A DNA stretch of 64,000 nucleotides from assembly GCA_900538705.1 (NCBI GenBank), contig UPZG01000008.1, positions 16,484 to 80,483 on the forward strand, in the 5' to 3' direction. A model generated the notes under the pieces. That model was not told the DNA's origin. It saw only the letters and a program-made list of their open reading frames with translations, and did not search any database. This document shows, piece after piece, positions 26,996-36,923 of this stretch. The stretch is from an uncultured Porphyromonadaceae bacterium. GTDB taxonomy: Bacteria > Bacteroidota > Bacteroidia > Bacteroidales > Barnesiellaceae_A. Position numbers and translations under genes: made by a program. The first letter of the stretch is position 1. Each line of letters opens with the position of its first letter.

Positions 26996-28288
26996 TTATT
27001 TGGCTATGACAAGGTAGTAGTTTTTCTTTCCTTTTTGTACGATGAGATACTTCCCGGCCAGTAGGTAACTGTCGTCTATAAGTTGGTCGAATGTGGAAAG
27101 TTTCTCTTTGTTTATCATGACACCTCCACCTTGTGTGAGTTTGCGCATCTCGCTTTTCGACGGGAATATGGCTGCTTTCTCGGTAGTGAGATCTACAGCC
27201 TTTATGCCGTTGTGCAGTTCGTCACGCGACACTTCGTAGGTGGGAACACCGGCAAAAACGTCGAGCAACGTAGCTTCGTCGAGATTGCGCAAGGCGTCGG
27301 CCGTTGCATTACCAAAGAGGATATTCGATGCTTCGACAGCTTTTTCGTATTCTGTTTCACCATGTACAAGAACAGTAATTTCGCGAGCCAGCCTTTTTTG
27401 CAAAGGACGTAGGTGCGGAGCCTCTTTTTGTTGACCGATGAGAGACTCTATCTCTTCGCGGTCGAGCATAGTGAATATCTTGATATATTTTTCGGCATCA
27501 ACATCACTTACATTGAGCCAGAATTGATAGAATTTATAGGGTGATGTATAGCGAGGGTCGAGCCATACGTTGCCCGACTCGGTTTTGCCGAATTTTCCTC
27601 CGTCGGCTTTTGTTATCAAGGGACAGGTGAGGGCATATGCTTCGCCTCCATACATACGGCGTATCAGTTCTGTACCGGTGGTGATGTTGCCCCATTGGTC
27701 AGAGCCACCCATCTGCAGTTTGCAATTTTTGTTTTTATAGAGATATGCAAAGTCGTAGCCTTGTATCAGTTGGTAACTGAATTCAGTAAATGACATACCT
27801 TCACCAGAAGTACCCGATAATCTTTTCTTTACCGAGTCTTTGGCCATCATATAGTTGACGGTGATGAGCTTGCCTACATTGCGAATGAAGTCGATAAAGG
27901 AAAATGGTTTCATCCAATCGTAGTTGTTGACAAGCTCGGCTGCGTTAGGAGCATCAGAGTCGAAGTCGAGGAAATGTGACAATTGCTTTTTGATAGCTTC
28001 TTGGTTGTGCCGTAGTGTCTCCTCGTCGAGTAGTTTACGTTCTTGCGACTTCATCGACGGGTCGCCTATCATACCTGTCGCACCGCCTATGAGAGCAATG
28101 GGTTTATGACCTGCGCGTTGCAGATGGCGCAGCATCATTACTCCTACCAAGTGTCCTATGTGTAGCGAATCGGCTGTGGGGTCTATTCCCAAATAGCCGG
28201 TTGTCATTTCTTTTTGTAGTTGTTCTTCGGTTCCTGGCATTACATCGTGTATCATGCCGCGCCATTTCAGTTCTTCTATAAAATTCAT
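26996..28288 (-). CDS. tyrS: Tyrosyl-tRNA synthetase
   Basis: This cytoplasmic class I synthetase charges tRNA-Tyr. The 430-residue protein has the HIGH motif intact (H43-I-G-H46), the tyrosine-binding GGSDQWGN segment at about 194-201, the KMSKS-equivalent KFGKT at 232-236, and a C-terminal S4-like RNA-binding domain from about residue 360. Length is normal for the bacterial TyrS form. It has its own promoter and terminator. Confidence 0.97.
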   Translation of the reverse strand: MNFIEELKWRGMIHDVMPGTEEQLQKEMTTGYLGIDPTADSLHIGHLVGVMMLRHLQRAGHKPIALIGGATGMIGDPSMKSQERKLLDEETLRHNQEAIKKQLSHFLDFDSDAPNAAELVNNYDWMKPFSFIDFIRNVGKLITVNYMMAKDSVKKRLSGTSGEGMSFTEFSYQLIQGYDFAYLYKNKNCKLQMGGSDQWGNITTGTELIRRMYGGEAYALTCPLITKADGGKFGKTESGNVWLDPRYTSPYKFYQFWLNVSDVDAEKYIKIFTMLDREEIESLIGQQKEAPHLRPLQKRLAREITVLVHGETEYEKAVEASNILFGNATADALRNLDEATLLDVFAGVPTYEVSRDELHNGIKAVDLTTEKAAIFPSKSEMRKLTQGGGVMINKEKLSTFDQLIDDSYLLAGKYLIVQKGKKNYYLVIAK

Positions 28289-28315
28289 GGGTCGATAATA
28301 CTATGATATTATTTA

Positions 28316-28347
28316 CAAAAGTACGGTTCTTTGGTGTAATAAACAAT
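28316..28347 (-). promoter_or_regulatory. Promoter of tyrS
   Basis: A perfect -7 box TACTTTTG lies on the minus strand at 28323-28316, with ATTG (28347-28344) in place of TTTG exactly 20 bases upstream. It overlaps the stop codon of the preceding TatD gene. Confidence 0.6.
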
Positions 28348-28982
28348 TATATTTTCGAGAAAAACACTTCCTTCATGCGCCGTTCTATGGATGCTCGCAG
28401 TATGGTCGTAGCGCAAGGATACTTTTCTGCTATATGTGTGAGAAGGGTATCGTCGGGAAGGAGGCTTTCGTCGCTTTCTATCCACAAGCGGTCGAGAGGT
28501 GTCGCTTGCAGGGCTGCGAGTTGATATTTTTCTCCGTATGATAGGTCATAACCGGCAGCTATAAGTTGATGGGCTGTTGCGGCGTTGCCTCTAAATCCAT
28601 GTATAATCCATTTTTGGCTGGGTCGCATCCTTTTATATACGCCAAGGAGTAGGTCGAAAGCTCTCACAACATGTAATATCAGCGGCTTTTGTAGCGTTTC
28701 TGACAGACGTATGTGGGTAATAAGAATTTCGATTTGTCGCTTTACGGGCGCTCCATGAAGGCGGTCTATTCCGCATTCGCCTATGGCAACGACTTGTGGA
28801 TGGGACGCGATTTGTGTCAGCATATCCATGTCGTAAGTTTCTGCTGTTGCACTTTGCCACGGGTGTATACCTACAGAATAGTACCGGTACGGTTGGGGCG
28901 AAAATTCATGTGGCGATACCGATATAATGGCGAGCTTATGTAGCTCGGGCTGGTGGGTATGTATGTCGACAGGAATAGTCAT
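28347..28982 (-). CDS. TatD family metal-dependent hydrolase
   Basis: This 211-residue cytoplasmic metal-dependent hydrolase keeps the family metal ligands: H8 and H10 in DIHTHQ, E69 in AIGECGID, H104 in LILHVV, H128 in IHGF and the acidic ESD (169-171). It is shorter than classic TatD nucleases (about 260 residues), a form common in Bacteroidales. Its start overlaps the yidD stop by four bases, so it is the last gene of rnpA-yidD-tatD. The activity is likely DNase or phosphoesterase, inferred from the family. Confidence 0.87.
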   Translation of the reverse strand: MTIPVDIHTHQPELHKLAIISVSPHEFSPQPYRYYSVGIHPWQSATAETYDMDMLTQIASHPQVVAIGECGIDRLHGAPVKRQIEILITHIRLSETLQKPLILHVVRAFDLLLGVYKRMRPSQKWIIHGFRGNAATAHQLIAAGYDLSYGEKYQLAALQATPLDRLWIESDESLLPDDTLLTHIAEKYPCATTILRASIERRMKEVFFSKI

Positions 28983-29200
28983 GGTACTGGGTCGTAACCG
29001 CTACCACCCCAAGGATGGCAGCGACAAAGACGCTTGATGGCGAGCCATAACCCTTTCAGCGGGCCGTATTTTTTCAGGGCTTCTACGGCATATTGCGAAC
29101 AAGTAGGGGTGAAGCGACACACTGGTGGAAACAGCGGCGATATACAACGCTGGTAAAAGTAGATGGGGAGCAACAACAGTAGAGTAATCACTTTTTTCAT
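28979..29200 (-). CDS. yidD: Membrane protein insertion efficiency factor YidD
   Basis: This 73-residue inner-membrane-associated protein helps YidC insert proteins. The family signature is clear: [11 protein letters not shown], then [15 protein letters not shown] and the ending [13 protein letters not shown], with the conserved cysteines. It overlaps rnpA by four bases upstream and tatD by four downstream, keeping the classic rnpA-yidD coupling. YidC is not in this window. Confidence 0.97.
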   Translation of the reverse strand: MKKVITLLLLLPIYFYQRCISPLFPPVCRFTPTCSQYAVEALKKYGPLKGLWLAIKRLCRCHPWGGSGYDPVP

Positions 29201-29598
29201 GATTGCATCGTGTCGTGTTTATCGTGTGATTTTATCGCTTCAGCAAGTCTTTCAAGAGCCTCTTTCATGCGATGTTCTATGACGGAAAACTCTTTTTTTT
29301 CGCTACCAATGTATAGAAAGGCGATATCGGCTGCTACGTTTTCGCTTGCAGGCAGTATGGCTTTGTTCAAGCGGTATGCTTCGCGGATGCGACGGCGTAG
29401 CCATACTCGTTTTACGGCTCTCTTAAATCGTTTTTTGGGGACGTTGATAAAGAATTGGTGACTCTCTGTTTCGTGATTCTTATCGTGTATATGGTACACT
29501 ATCCGTAGCGGGTATGCGACGAAAGCCTGCCCTTTGTGAAAGAGCTGGTTTATTTTGGTGCGACTGCACAATTTGTCGGCTTTCGATAGTTGTAACAT
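29197..29598 (-). CDS. rnpA: Ribonuclease P protein component
   Basis: This protein subunit binds the RNase P RNA and pre-tRNA leaders to mature tRNA 5' ends. The 133 residues from the ATG at 29598 (preferred over an upstream TTG at 29625) include the central cleft strand and the arginine-rich helix [18 protein letters not shown] that replaces the RNR motif. Length fits the family. rpmH, its usual upstream neighbour, is absent; instead a terminator-like hairpin lies 20 bases ahead of the start. Confidence 0.93.
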   Translation of the reverse strand: MLQLSKADKLCSRTKINQLFHKGQAFVAYPLRIVYHIHDKNHETESHQFFINVPKKRFKRAVKRVWLRRRIREAYRLNKAILPASENVAADIAFLYIGSEKKEFSVIEHRMKEALERLAEAIKSHDKHDTMQS

Positions 29599-29618
29599 AT
29601 ATGTCGTCTTTTGTAAAA

Positions 29619-29660
29619 CTTGCAAGTAGCAACTATGAAGACATAATTGCTACTTGCAAG
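29619..29660 (-). terminator. Hairpin terminator between hemD and rnpA
   Basis: Perfect 14-base arms (29619-29632 and 29647-29660, CTTGCAAGTAGCAA) with a 14-base loop are followed on the minus strand by TTTTAC. It sits 30 bases after the hemD stop and 20 bases before the rnpA start, so it may act as a terminator or an attenuator. Confidence 0.75.
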
Positions 29661-29690
29661 CGTATGATGAGAACCTCGCAATAGAGGGGG

Positions 29691-30440
29691 TTATTTCTTT
29701 TTGTTTTGTCCTTTGAGGAAGAGGTCGAGAGCCGTTGTCATAGATGGCGCTTCAGGCGATGGCGCTTCTACATCGAGACGGAAACCGGCATCGCGTATAG
29801 CTTTGGCTGTGGTAGGTCCGAAACATCCTATCTTTATCTCTTTTTGCTCGAAGTTAGGGAAGTTCTTCATTAACGATGCTATACCCGAAGGGCTGAAGAA
29901 TACGAGCATATCATAATCGAAGGCTTCGTCGGGAGCAAAATCATTACTTACAGTGCGGTACATAACGGCTTTTGTGTAGTTGATTTTGTTCTTTTCGAGC
30001 AGCGACATATCGTCCTTGTGGACGTCGGAAACAGGAAATAGGAATTTCTCACCCGAATGTTTGACAAGTTTGTCCATCAGGTCTTCCAAGTGGTTTGATT
30101 TTCCGAAAAATATTTTCCGTTTTCTGTACACGATATATTTTTGCAGGTACAGAGCTATTGACTCTGTAGTACAAAAGTATTTCATCGTGTCAGGAATGGT
30201 GACGCGCAACTCTTTACATAGTCTGAAGAAATGGTCTATCGCCGTCCGCGCCGTAAAAATAACGGCGGTATATTCGGGTATTGATATTTTTTGTTGCCGA
30301 AATTCTTTCGATGTCAAACCTTCCACTTTGATAAACGGGCGGAAGACTACGTCAACGCCATATTTCTGGGCGATATCGAAATAAGGCGATTTTTCGCTGG
30401 TAGGTTGCGGCTGAGATATTAATATCTTCTTGACTTTCAA
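29691..30440 (-). CDS. hemD: Uroporphyrinogen-III synthase
   Basis: The 249-residue protein has the two alternating alpha/beta domains of HemD, which closes hydroxymethylbilane to uroporphyrinogen III in haem and corrin synthesis. Visible landmarks are the YTAVIFTARTAIDHFF segment near residue 60 and LVFFSPSGIASL near 185 with the following IGCFGPTTAKAIRDAG. The HemD family is poorly conserved, so the call also rests on length and on its place next to DUF4271, which recurs in Bacteroidales. It starts 2 bases after the DUF4271 stop. Confidence 0.87.
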   Translation of the reverse strand: MKVKKILISQPQPTSEKSPYFDIAQKYGVDVVFRPFIKVEGLTSKEFRQQKISIPEYTAVIFTARTAIDHFFRLCKELRVTIPDTMKYFCTTESIALYLQKYIVYRKRKIFFGKSNHLEDLMDKLVKHSGEKFLFPVSDVHKDDMSLLEKNKINYTKAVMYRTVSNDFAPDEAFDYDMLVFFSPSGIASLMKNFPNFEQKEIKIGCFGPTTAKAIRDAGFRLDVEAPSPEAPSMTTALDLFLKGQNKKK

Positions 30441-30442
30441 GG

Positions 30443-31345
30443 CTACAACAAATTTAATTCTACAAATTGGTGTATTAACGGAATAGCTTTATTTATGACT
30501 AAAAGAGGGGCTATTTCGAGTGCACAAAGGTACAAAATTATATAGAGTATCTCGAAGTTAAGCGGTAAAAAAATTCTAATGCCCATTATCACAATAATCA
30601 ATCTTGCTGTTGCATATAGCAAAATACATGCCCACAGAGCCTCGTAGGTGTATTCTGGTATAAAGATCATGGTAAGGACTGCGGGCGTAAGAAATAATCC
30701 TATAATAAGATGTACCGATACAAAACTTTCGTTAAACAGTGCGGCGTGTGTCTTGTCGGCGAAGGTATAGCCCAGCACTGCATATATGCCTCTTTGCAAA
30801 AGATAATATATGCAGCATAGTAGTGTACAGGCTATGAGTAGGGGTAATACTGCTGTCTGTGTGTAGACAGTTGGCTGTAACAGACCATGGTATAGAGCCA
30901 GACCTTCGGTAAAGAAGGTGAGCGAGAGGAGTGCTATACGCATTTGAGTTTCGTTGATGGTTGTGTCATCGAAGATGCTGTTGCGACGCTTGGTCTTGAA
31001 AAGAGCTCCGAACACATGAATCAGATATTTTGCACCTCGTTTATATGACAGGGCAACGATTATGAAGATAGCTATCAGGAGTAGTGCTACTCCCGGGTCG
31101 GCAGCTACTGAGACTGGCAATTCTTTTCCCTGGTGGCGGGTTATGGTAGTGCCCAGCTCGCTCATTTCGGTATGATAGCGGTATGTAGCAGGTATTGAGT
31201 CGGCTTTATGAAGCAAGAAAAGGGGTACGTCGGCATAGGAAGGTTCTTGTGACTGTTGTATAGCCACAGTATCTTCTGTTGTGATTGAGAGAGTATCTAT
31301 GCCGGTAATGTTTGTGCCGGTGGTAATGATGCTGTCGTTGCTCAT
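30443..31345 (-). CDS. DUF4271 integral membrane protein
   Basis: This 300-residue inner-membrane protein has a soluble Ser/Thr-rich N-terminus of about 80 residues and then some seven hydrophobic helices (first at about 88-105, last at about 260-285). It matches the Bacteroidota-specific DUF4271 family in layout and in its position directly upstream of hemD. The function is unknown. A -7-like TACCTTTG inside the gene at 30532-30525 on the minus strand might drive hemD. Confidence 0.8.
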   Translation of the reverse strand: MSNDSIITTGTNITGIDTLSITTEDTVAIQQSQEPSYADVPLFLLHKADSIPATYRYHTEMSELGTTITRHQGKELPVSVAADPGVALLLIAIFIIVALSYKRGAKYLIHVFGALFKTKRRNSIFDDTTINETQMRIALLSLTFFTEGLALYHGLLQPTVYTQTAVLPLLIACTLLCCIYYLLQRGIYAVLGYTFADKTHAALFNESFVSVHLIIGLFLTPAVLTMIFIPEYTYEALWACILLYATARLIIVIMGIRIFLPLNFEILYIILYLCALEIAPLLVINKAIPLIHQFVELNLL

Positions 31346-31360
31346 AAGCCTTGGCTTTTA

Positions 31361-31939
31361 TTAGAATTTCGAGAGCTTATTATCCCATTCTGGTAAGCTC
31401 TGTACGGCAGCTATGGCCTCTTGTGGTGTGCTGGCAACATGCCATAGTTTACTGTGTATATCTCGCATGAAGTGGTTGTCTATGGCATTTTGCAGCATCT
31501 CTATCAGTGGATTATAATAACCGTTGGTATTCAACAAGACGATGGGGTGGGTATAGAGGCCTAATTGTTTCCATGTTATTATCTCCATCAGCTCCTCTAT
31601 TGTACCGCAACCACCCGGCAGTGCAATTGTCGCATCACCTTTCTGGGCCATCGTAGTTTTGCGTTGATGCATTGTATCGGTAACTATAACCTCTGTAAGA
31701 GTCGGATGACACCACCCTCGTTCTACCATGAAACGGGGTATTACGCCTATGACTTTGCCGTTATTGTGAAGCATTGTATCGGCAAGGCATCCCATGAGTC
31801 CCTGTGCTCCGGCTCCATATATGCAATTCATGCCGTTTGCCGCCATTAAGAGGGCCAGTTCTTTTGTCGCATCGAAAAAGTCTTGACTTATGGTAGCGCT
31901 CGAAGCACAGTAAACAGTTATATTTTTTCTTTCTTTCAT
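31361..31939 (-). CDS. LOG family protein (nucleoside 5'-monophosphate phosphoribohydrolase-like)
   Basis: The 192-residue protein has the LOG/TIGR00730 fold. The diagnostic PGGCGTIEE motif (108-116) and the YGAGAQGLMG loop (41-50) are intact, so it should release a base from a nucleotide monophosphate, often annotated as lysine decarboxylase in error. It lies in a minus-strand set with the epimerase upstream (57 bases) and DUF4271 downstream (15 bases). The physiological substrate in bacteria of this group is not settled. Confidence 0.9.
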   Translation of the reverse strand: MKERKNITVYCASSATISQDFFDATKELALLMAANGMNCIYGAGAQGLMGCLADTMLHNNGKVIGVIPRFMVERGWCHPTLTEVIVTDTMHQRKTTMAQKGDATIALPGGCGTIEELMEIITWKQLGLYTHPIVLLNTNGYYNPLIEMLQNAIDNHFMRDIHSKLWHVASTPQEAIAAVQSLPEWDNKLSKF

Positions 31940-31996
31940 TGAACTTTTGCTTGCGGTAAAGGGTTGGTGTGGTAGAGAGGACGCAAGACCGTTGTT

Positions 31997-33007
31997 TTAT
32001 AGCCATCGGTGGGCCTTGTACCATGCAATGGATTCTTGTATACCCTCTTTGAGTGAATATTGAGGTGTAAATCCCAATTCTTGTTTCGCCTCTGATATGT
32101 CACATAGCCAATTACGTTGGCACATGATGTGGTATTTGTCGCGATTGAGGGTGCTGGTTTTCCCCATCTTTCCGGCAACCCACTCTGCTATGGCCGAGAT
32201 AATCCACAGTGCCCAACAGGGAACTATCACCGGTAGTACAAAGTGCTTGTGAAGCGCTTGTGCTACGTAGTGCCTGAATTCTCCGGCCGAATAGGCGCGG
32301 TCTTCCGACAGAAAATATCCTTTACGGGATATGGGGCTTTCTAAAGCGGCAAATATAGCATTTACCAAATCTTTTATATAGATAAACGTGAGTAGCTGCT
32401 TGCGATAGCCCACACCGAAGTCTATACCGTATTTGATACTCTTAAACATGAGGTAGTAGTCTTTCTCCCGTGGGCCGTACACACCGGTTGGTCGTAGAGC
32501 AATGTAGGGAAATCCTGCCACCGATTGGAGAAAAAGTTCTGAACGCAATTTGCTTTGTCCATAGCGTGTGTTGGGATGAGGGGTGTCGGTTGGACGTATA
32601 GGCGTGTAGTTTTTTTCGTCGCCCATACCCCATGCTCCGAGGCTGCTCATGTAGACAAATTTGTCGGGTACCATATCACAAGCGGTCAAGGCCTCTACAA
32701 AGTTACGCAGGAAGCCATAGTTGATTCTGTCGAAATCGTCGGGGTTTTTGCTCTTTGTGACGCCAAGGTTGTGAACGATATAATCCCATCGCCCAATCTT
32801 GCTTTTCAACTCTTGCAATTGTTCTTTCAAATGAGCTGAATTGCCAAAGTCGAGGTTGACAAATTGGATACGGTTGTCTTGCAGGTATTCGCGTGAAGTA
32901 CTGGTCCGCACACCTGCCCACGTTTCATAATTACGCTCTAGAGCAGCTTCTACGACATAACCGCCAATGAAGCCGCCAGCTCCGGTTACCAATATTTTGT
33001 GAGACAT
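31997..33007 (-). CDS. NAD-dependent epimerase/dehydratase family protein
   Basis: The 336-residue protein is an extended short-chain dehydrogenase. The Rossmann motif GAGGFIG is at 9-15, the catalytic serine lies at 121-122 (YMSSLGAWG), and the YxxxK pair is Y149 and K153. The substrate is probably a nucleotide sugar or a related ketone, but nothing in the sequence fixes it. It is the first gene of the set epimerase-LOG-DUF4271-hemD. A -7 box TATCTTTG lies on the minus strand at 33036-33029, 22 bases before the ATG, without a clear -33 element. Confidence 0.87.
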   Translation of the reverse strand: MSHKILVTGAGGFIGGYVVEAALERNYETWAGVRTSTSREYLQDNRIQFVNLDFGNSAHLKEQLQELKSKIGRWDYIVHNLGVTKSKNPDDFDRINYGFLRNFVEALTACDMVPDKFVYMSSLGAWGMGDEKNYTPIRPTDTPHPNTRYGQSKLRSELFLQSVAGFPYIALRPTGVYGPREKDYYLMFKSIKYGIDFGVGYRKQLLTFIYIKDLVNAIFAALESPISRKGYFLSEDRAYSAGEFRHYVAQALHKHFVLPVIVPCWALWIISAIAEWVAGKMGKTSTLNRDKYHIMCQRNWLCDISEAKQELGFTPQYSLKEGIQESIAWYKAHRWL

Positions 33008-33028
33008 GGATAGCTCTTTTTAGAGCGT

Positions 33029-33036
33029 CAAAGATA
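33029..33036 (-). promoter_or_regulatory. Possible -7 promoter element of the epimerase gene
   Basis: TATCTTTG on the minus strand matches the -7 consensus exactly and is well placed, 22 bases before the start codon. No TTTG is found at the usual spacing upstream, so it is less certain than other promoters here. Confidence 0.4.
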
Positions 33037-33136
33037 CGCATTTTTTGTCAAAGCCGGCTCTTTGAGCGATGAATAAGGTTACTCGGAGACGGTAAGTAGC
33101 AAAAAGACAAACAATAAAGAAAATTTTCCGTAATCA

Positions 33137-33168
33137 CTTGTTTGTTTAAGGTGAAAGACTTAATTTTG
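33137..33168 (+). promoter_or_regulatory. Promoter of the sdhCAB operon
   Basis: A perfect -7 box TAATTTTG (33161-33168) lies 20 bases after CTTG (33137-33140), one base off the -33 consensus. The expected transcript starts near 33174 with a leader of about 50 bases. Confidence 0.72.
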
Positions 33169-33225
33169 CCGAAAGTTGAAAGTGATGATAACATACAACA
33201 ATAATAACTTAAATTTCAAACTCTT

Positions 33226-33915
33226 ATGTGGTTAACAAATTCGTCCATAGGACGTAAGGTAGTCATGAGTATCTCAGGACTTTTCCTCGTCCTATTCCTG
33301 ACCTTTCACATGTGCATGAACATTGCCCTTGTGTTCTCGGAAGATGCGTATAATGCTGTATGTAAATTCTTGGGAGCCAACTGGTATGCACTTGTCGGCA
33401 CGCTGGTGCTCGCCGCCGGATTTCTTGTTCACATTATCTATGCATTGTGGCTGACGCTGCAAAACCGCAGAGCTCGTGGTACCGACCGTTATGCCGTAGA
33501 TGTTCGTCCCGACACAGTAGAGTGGTCGTCGCAGAACATGTTTGTACTGGGTCTCATTGTGATACTCTTTTTGGTACTTCACATGGCACAGTTCTGGTTC
33601 AAGATGCAGCTTAACGAGATTGCAGGAGTCGCTCCCGGCATCAATCCACATGATGGGGCTACGCTGGTAATTGAGGTGTTCAGCTGTCCTTGGATGGTAC
33701 TGCTCTACCTGGTATGGTTCTTTGCTTTGTGGTTCCACCTTACGCACGGCTTCTGGAGCGCTATGCAGACGATAGGAATCAACAACAAAATCTGGTTCAA
33801 TCGTTGGAAAACCATAGGCAACATTTATGTTACAATACTTTGCCTCGGTTTTGCATTTGTGGCTATCGCCATTTACATCAAATATGGCCTTATGGGCGCG
33901 GGTGGCGTTTGCTAA
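33226..33915 (+). CDS. sdhC: Succinate dehydrogenase/fumarate reductase cytochrome b subunit
   Basis: This 229-residue inner-membrane anchor has five transmembrane helices and the histidines expected to bind two b haems and contact the quinone (for example in LTFHMCMNI and VLHMAQFW). A single large anchor marks the type B enzyme known from Wolinella fumarate reductase. It is the first gene of sdhC-sdhA-sdhB. In an anaerobic Bacteroidales the complex most likely works as a fumarate reductase making succinate, which is inferred from the lineage. Confidence 0.93.
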   Translation: MWLTNSSIGRKVVMSISGLFLVLFLTFHMCMNIALVFSEDAYNAVCKFLGANWYALVGTLVLAAGFLVHIIYALWLTLQNRRARGTDRYAVDVRPDTVEWSSQNMFVLGLIVILFLVLHMAQFWFKMQLNEIAGVAPGINPHDGATLVIEVFSCPWMVLLYLVWFFALWFHLTHGFWSAMQTIGINNKIWFNRWKTIGNIYVTILCLGFAFVAIAIYIKYGLMGAGGVC

Positions 33916-33941
33916 TTAGTTAATCTGTAAAAAACACTATT

Positions 33942-35885
33942 ATGACAAAGTTAGATTCTAAAATACCCGAAGGTCCCTTATCGGAAAAATGGACTAATTA
34001 CAAAGCGCATCAGAAACTGGTTAACCCTGCCAATAAACGTCGTCTCGACATTATCGTTGTCGGTACCGGTTTGGCCGGTGGATCGGCAGCTGCCACGTTG
34101 GGTGAGCTTGGTTTCAAAGTTATAAACTTCTGTATCCAAGATTCTCCCCGTCGTGCTCACTCTATCGCCGCACAAGGTGGTATCAATGCAGCTAAGAACT
34201 ATCAAAACGATGGAGACTCGGTATATCGTCTTTTTTACGATACTATCAAAGGTGGCGACTATCGTGCTCGTGAGGCCAATGTCTACCGTCTGGCCGAGGT
34301 GTCGAACAATATCATAGACCAATGTGTAGCACAAGGTGTTCCTTTCGCTCGCGAATATGGCGGCTTGTTGGATAACCGCTCTTTTGGAGGTGCTCAGGTT
34401 TCGCGTACTTTCTACGCTAAAGGACAAACCGGACAACAACTTTTGCTGGGCGCTTACTCTTCGTTGAGCCGTCAGGTGAAGAAGGGTAATGTTGTATTGA
34501 AAACCCGTTATGAGATGCTCGACCTTGTTATTATTGATGGTCGTGCTCGTGGCGTTATCGTTCGTAACCTTGTTACCGGCGAGTTGGAGCGCTATTCGGC
34601 TCACGCAGTTGTTGTAGCTACCGGTGGTTATGGAAACGTATATTTCCTCTCTACCAATGCTATGGCTTCTAACGGCTCTGTGGCTGTTCAGTGCTATCGT
34701 AAAGGTGCCTATTTTGCTAATCCTGCTTTTGCTCAGATTCACCCTACATGTATTCCAGTTCATGGCGAATATCAGTCGAAGTTGACTCTTATGTCGGAGT
34801 CGCTGCGTAATGATGGCCGTATATGGGTACCTAAGAAGAAAGAGGATGCTGAGGCTATTCGTCAAGGTAAGCTCAAACCTACACAAATCAAAGAAGAAGA
34901 CCGCGACTACTATTTGGAGCGCCGTTATCCGGCATTTGGTAACCTCGTGCCTCGTGACGTTGCATCGCGTGCTGCCAAAGAGCGTTGCGATGCAGGTTAT
35001 GGTGTAGGTCCTACAGGTCTGGCCGTATATCTTGATTTCAGTGAGGCAATACAACGCTTGGGTCGTGAGGCTGTAGAGGCTCGTTATGGAAACCTCTTCC
35101 AAATGTATGAGAAGATAGTTGATGAGAATCCTTACGAAACTCCTATGATGATATTCCCAGCTTCGCACTATACGATGGGTGGTCTGTGGGTTGACTATGA
35201 GTTGATGACTACTATCCCCGGACTTTTTGCTATAGGTGAAGCTAACTTCTCGGACCACGGAGCCAACCGCCTGGGTGCTTCGGCCTTGATGCAGGGTTTG
35301 GCCGATGGCTATTTTGTATTGCCCTATACAATACAAAACTACCTCTCAGACCAAATACAAGTACCTCGTTTCAGTACCGACCTTCCTGAATTTGAAGAGG
35401 CTGAAAAGGGCGTAAGAGCACGTATCAAACGCCTTATGGACATCAAGGGACACCGTTCGGTCGACTCTATCCATAAAGAGCTCGGTCACATCATGTGGAA
35501 CTACGTGGGTATGGGTCGTAACAAGGCCGGTCTTGAGACTGCTATCAAGAAAATCGATGAACTCAAGAAAGTATTCTATTCAGACCTTCGCATTCCGGGC
35601 GAAGCCAATACGCTTAATGTAGAACTTGAAAAAGCTCTCCGTCTTGAAGATTTCTTGGTAATAGGCAAGCTGATGGCTTACGATGCCCTTAACCGTGAAG
35701 AATCTTGTGGTGGCCACTTCCGCGAAGAATATCAAACCCCCGATGGTGAGGCACAACGCAACGATAAAGATTATATGTACGTTAGTTGCTGGAAATACGA
35801 AGGAGAGGGTAATAAGCCCGAACTCTTCAAAGAGGAGCTGCACTATGAGGCTATAAAGGTTCAGCAACGTAATTATAAACAATAA
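33942..35885 (+). CDS. sdhA: Succinate dehydrogenase/fumarate reductase flavoprotein subunit
   Basis: This 647-residue catalytic subunit interconverts fumarate and succinate. It has the dinucleotide-binding motif [12 protein letters not shown] (39-50), the covalent-FAD histidine H73 in [14 protein letters not shown], the substrate-side HPTCIP and the catalytic-arginine region [17 protein letters not shown], and a C-terminal helical domain. It lies 26 bases after sdhC and 27 before sdhB, giving a three-gene operon. Length agrees with type B enzymes. Confidence 0.96.
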   Translation: MTKLDSKIPEGPLSEKWTNYKAHQKLVNPANKRRLDIIVVGTGLAGGSAAATLGELGFKVINFCIQDSPRRAHSIAAQGGINAAKNYQNDGDSVYRLFYDTIKGGDYRAREANVYRLAEVSNNIIDQCVAQGVPFAREYGGLLDNRSFGGAQVSRTFYAKGQTGQQLLLGAYSSLSRQVKKGNVVLKTRYEMLDLVIIDGRARGVIVRNLVTGELERYSAHAVVVATGGYGNVYFLSTNAMASNGSVAVQCYRKGAYFANPAFAQIHPTCIPVHGEYQSKLTLMSESLRNDGRIWVPKKKEDAEAIRQGKLKPTQIKEEDRDYYLERRYPAFGNLVPRDVASRAAKERCDAGYGVGPTGLAVYLDFSEAIQRLGREAVEARYGNLFQMYEKIVDENPYETPMMIFPASHYTMGGLWVDYELMTTIPGLFAIGEANFSDHGANRLGASALMQGLADGYFVLPYTIQNYLSDQIQVPRFSTDLPEFEEAEKGVRARIKRLMDIKGHRSVDSIHKELGHIMWNYVGMGRNKAGLETAIKKIDELKKVFYSDLRIPGEANTLNVELEKALRLEDFLVIGKLMAYDALNREESCGGHFREEYQTPDGEAQRNDKDYMYVSCWKYEGEGNKPELFKEELHYEAIKVQQRNYKQ

Positions 35886-35912
35886 TCCGGGAACGGTACA
35901 ACAATTACAATC

Positions 35913-36668
35913 ATGGATAAAACGATAGATATAACATTAAAAATATGGCGGCAACATGACCGCAAGGCCAAAGGTGCTTTTGAAACCTACAGCCTTAAAG
36001 GCATTTCGACCGACAGCTCGTTCCTTGAAATGCTCGATGTGCTCAACGAACAACTTATCAACGAAGGCAAAGAACCCGTGGTGTTCGACCACGACTGCCG
36101 CGAGGGTATCTGCGGTATGTGTTCGCTCTATATCAATGGCCACCCTCATGGTCCCGACACAGCTGTAACGACTTGCCAATTGCATATGCGTAAGTTCCAT
36201 AATGGTGATGTCATCACTATTGAGCCGTGGCGTTCGGCCGGTTTCCCGGTTATTCGCGACTTGATGGTTGACCGTACGGCTTTCGACCAAATTATGCAAG
36301 CCGGTGGCTATATCTCGGTTAACTGTGGTGGTGCTCAAGATGCCAATGCCGTGCGCATTCCCAAGAAAGATGCCGATGAGGCTATGGACTCGGCTTCTTG
36401 TATAGGTTGTGGCGCATGTGTGGCTGCATGTAAGAACGGCTCGGCTATGCTCTTCGTGTCGGCTAAGGTAAGCCAGTTTGCCCTCCTGCCTCAAGGCCGT
36501 GTAGAGGCTGCTCGCCGTGCCCGTGCTATGGTAGCCAAGATGGATGAGCTGGGATTTGGTAACTGCACCAATACCGGAGCTTGTGCTGCCGAGTGTCCCA
36601 AGAGTATTTCGCTCTCGAACATAGCACGTCTTAATCGCGAGTTTATCAAAGCTAAACTCAAAGATTAA
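35913..36668 (+). CDS. sdhB: Succinate dehydrogenase/fumarate reductase iron-sulfur subunit
   Basis: This 251-residue electron-transfer subunit links the flavin to the haem anchor. The [2Fe-2S] ligands are C62, C67, C70 and C88; the [4Fe-4S] ligands are C163, C166 and C169 of CIGCGAC; and further cysteines at 173, 218, 224 and 228 complete the [3Fe-4S] and [4Fe-4S] sites. It is the last gene of the operon, followed by a strong terminator. Confidence 0.96.
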   Translation: MDKTIDITLKIWRQHDRKAKGAFETYSLKGISTDSSFLEMLDVLNEQLINEGKEPVVFDHDCREGICGMCSLYINGHPHGPDTAVTTCQLHMRKFHNGDVITIEPWRSAGFPVIRDLMVDRTAFDQIMQAGGYISVNCGGAQDANAVRIPKKDADEAMDSASCIGCGACVAACKNGSAMLFVSAKVSQFALLPQGRVEAARRARAMVAKMDELGFGNCTNTGACAAECPKSISLSNIARLNREFIKAKLKD

Positions 36669-36685
36669 TGCCTTTGTATTTTATC

Positions 36686-36724
36686 TAAAAGAGAGCGGCT
36701 ACAAAACTTGTAGCCGCTCTCTTT
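36686..36724 (+). terminator. Intrinsic terminator of the sdhCAB operon
   Basis: Perfect 18-base arms (36686-36703 and 36707-36724, core GAGAGCGGCTACAA) with a three-base loop end in TTTTTG on the plus strand, 18 bases beyond the sdhB stop. Confidence 0.93.
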
Positions 36725-36815
36725 TTGTAATGATAGAGATATACTTTGTTTTCTTGTAAAGAGGAGTAGAGAGCACTCAATCGTTTGTACTTTTCTCTTC
36801 TGGTATATTGTCTAA

Positions 36816-36867
36816 AAGCCACCGAGAGAATGACTAGAATAGCTCTTAGTTATCCTCTCGGTGGCTT
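36816..36867 (-). terminator. Hairpin, probable terminator of queA operon
   Basis: Perfect 13-base arms (36816-36828 and 36855-36867, AAGCCACCGAGAG) enclose 26 bases that can form a weaker inner stem. On the minus strand the stem is followed by TTTTAG. It lies 57 bases beyond the queA stop. The larger loop makes it less typical than the other terminators here. Confidence 0.65.
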
Positions 36868-36923
36868 AGTTTCTTTAGTGCCCTTAATTTTATAAGGGCT
36901 GTTAGATGCAGGCCTGTTTATGA

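Noticed and set aside
33978..35336. A 452-codon open frame on the minus strand opposite sdhA
   Set aside because: It lies wholly inside the strongly conserved sdhA gene on the other strand, has no recognisable domain and a low-complexity Thr/Ile/Ser-rich product; it is a shadow of codon usage.
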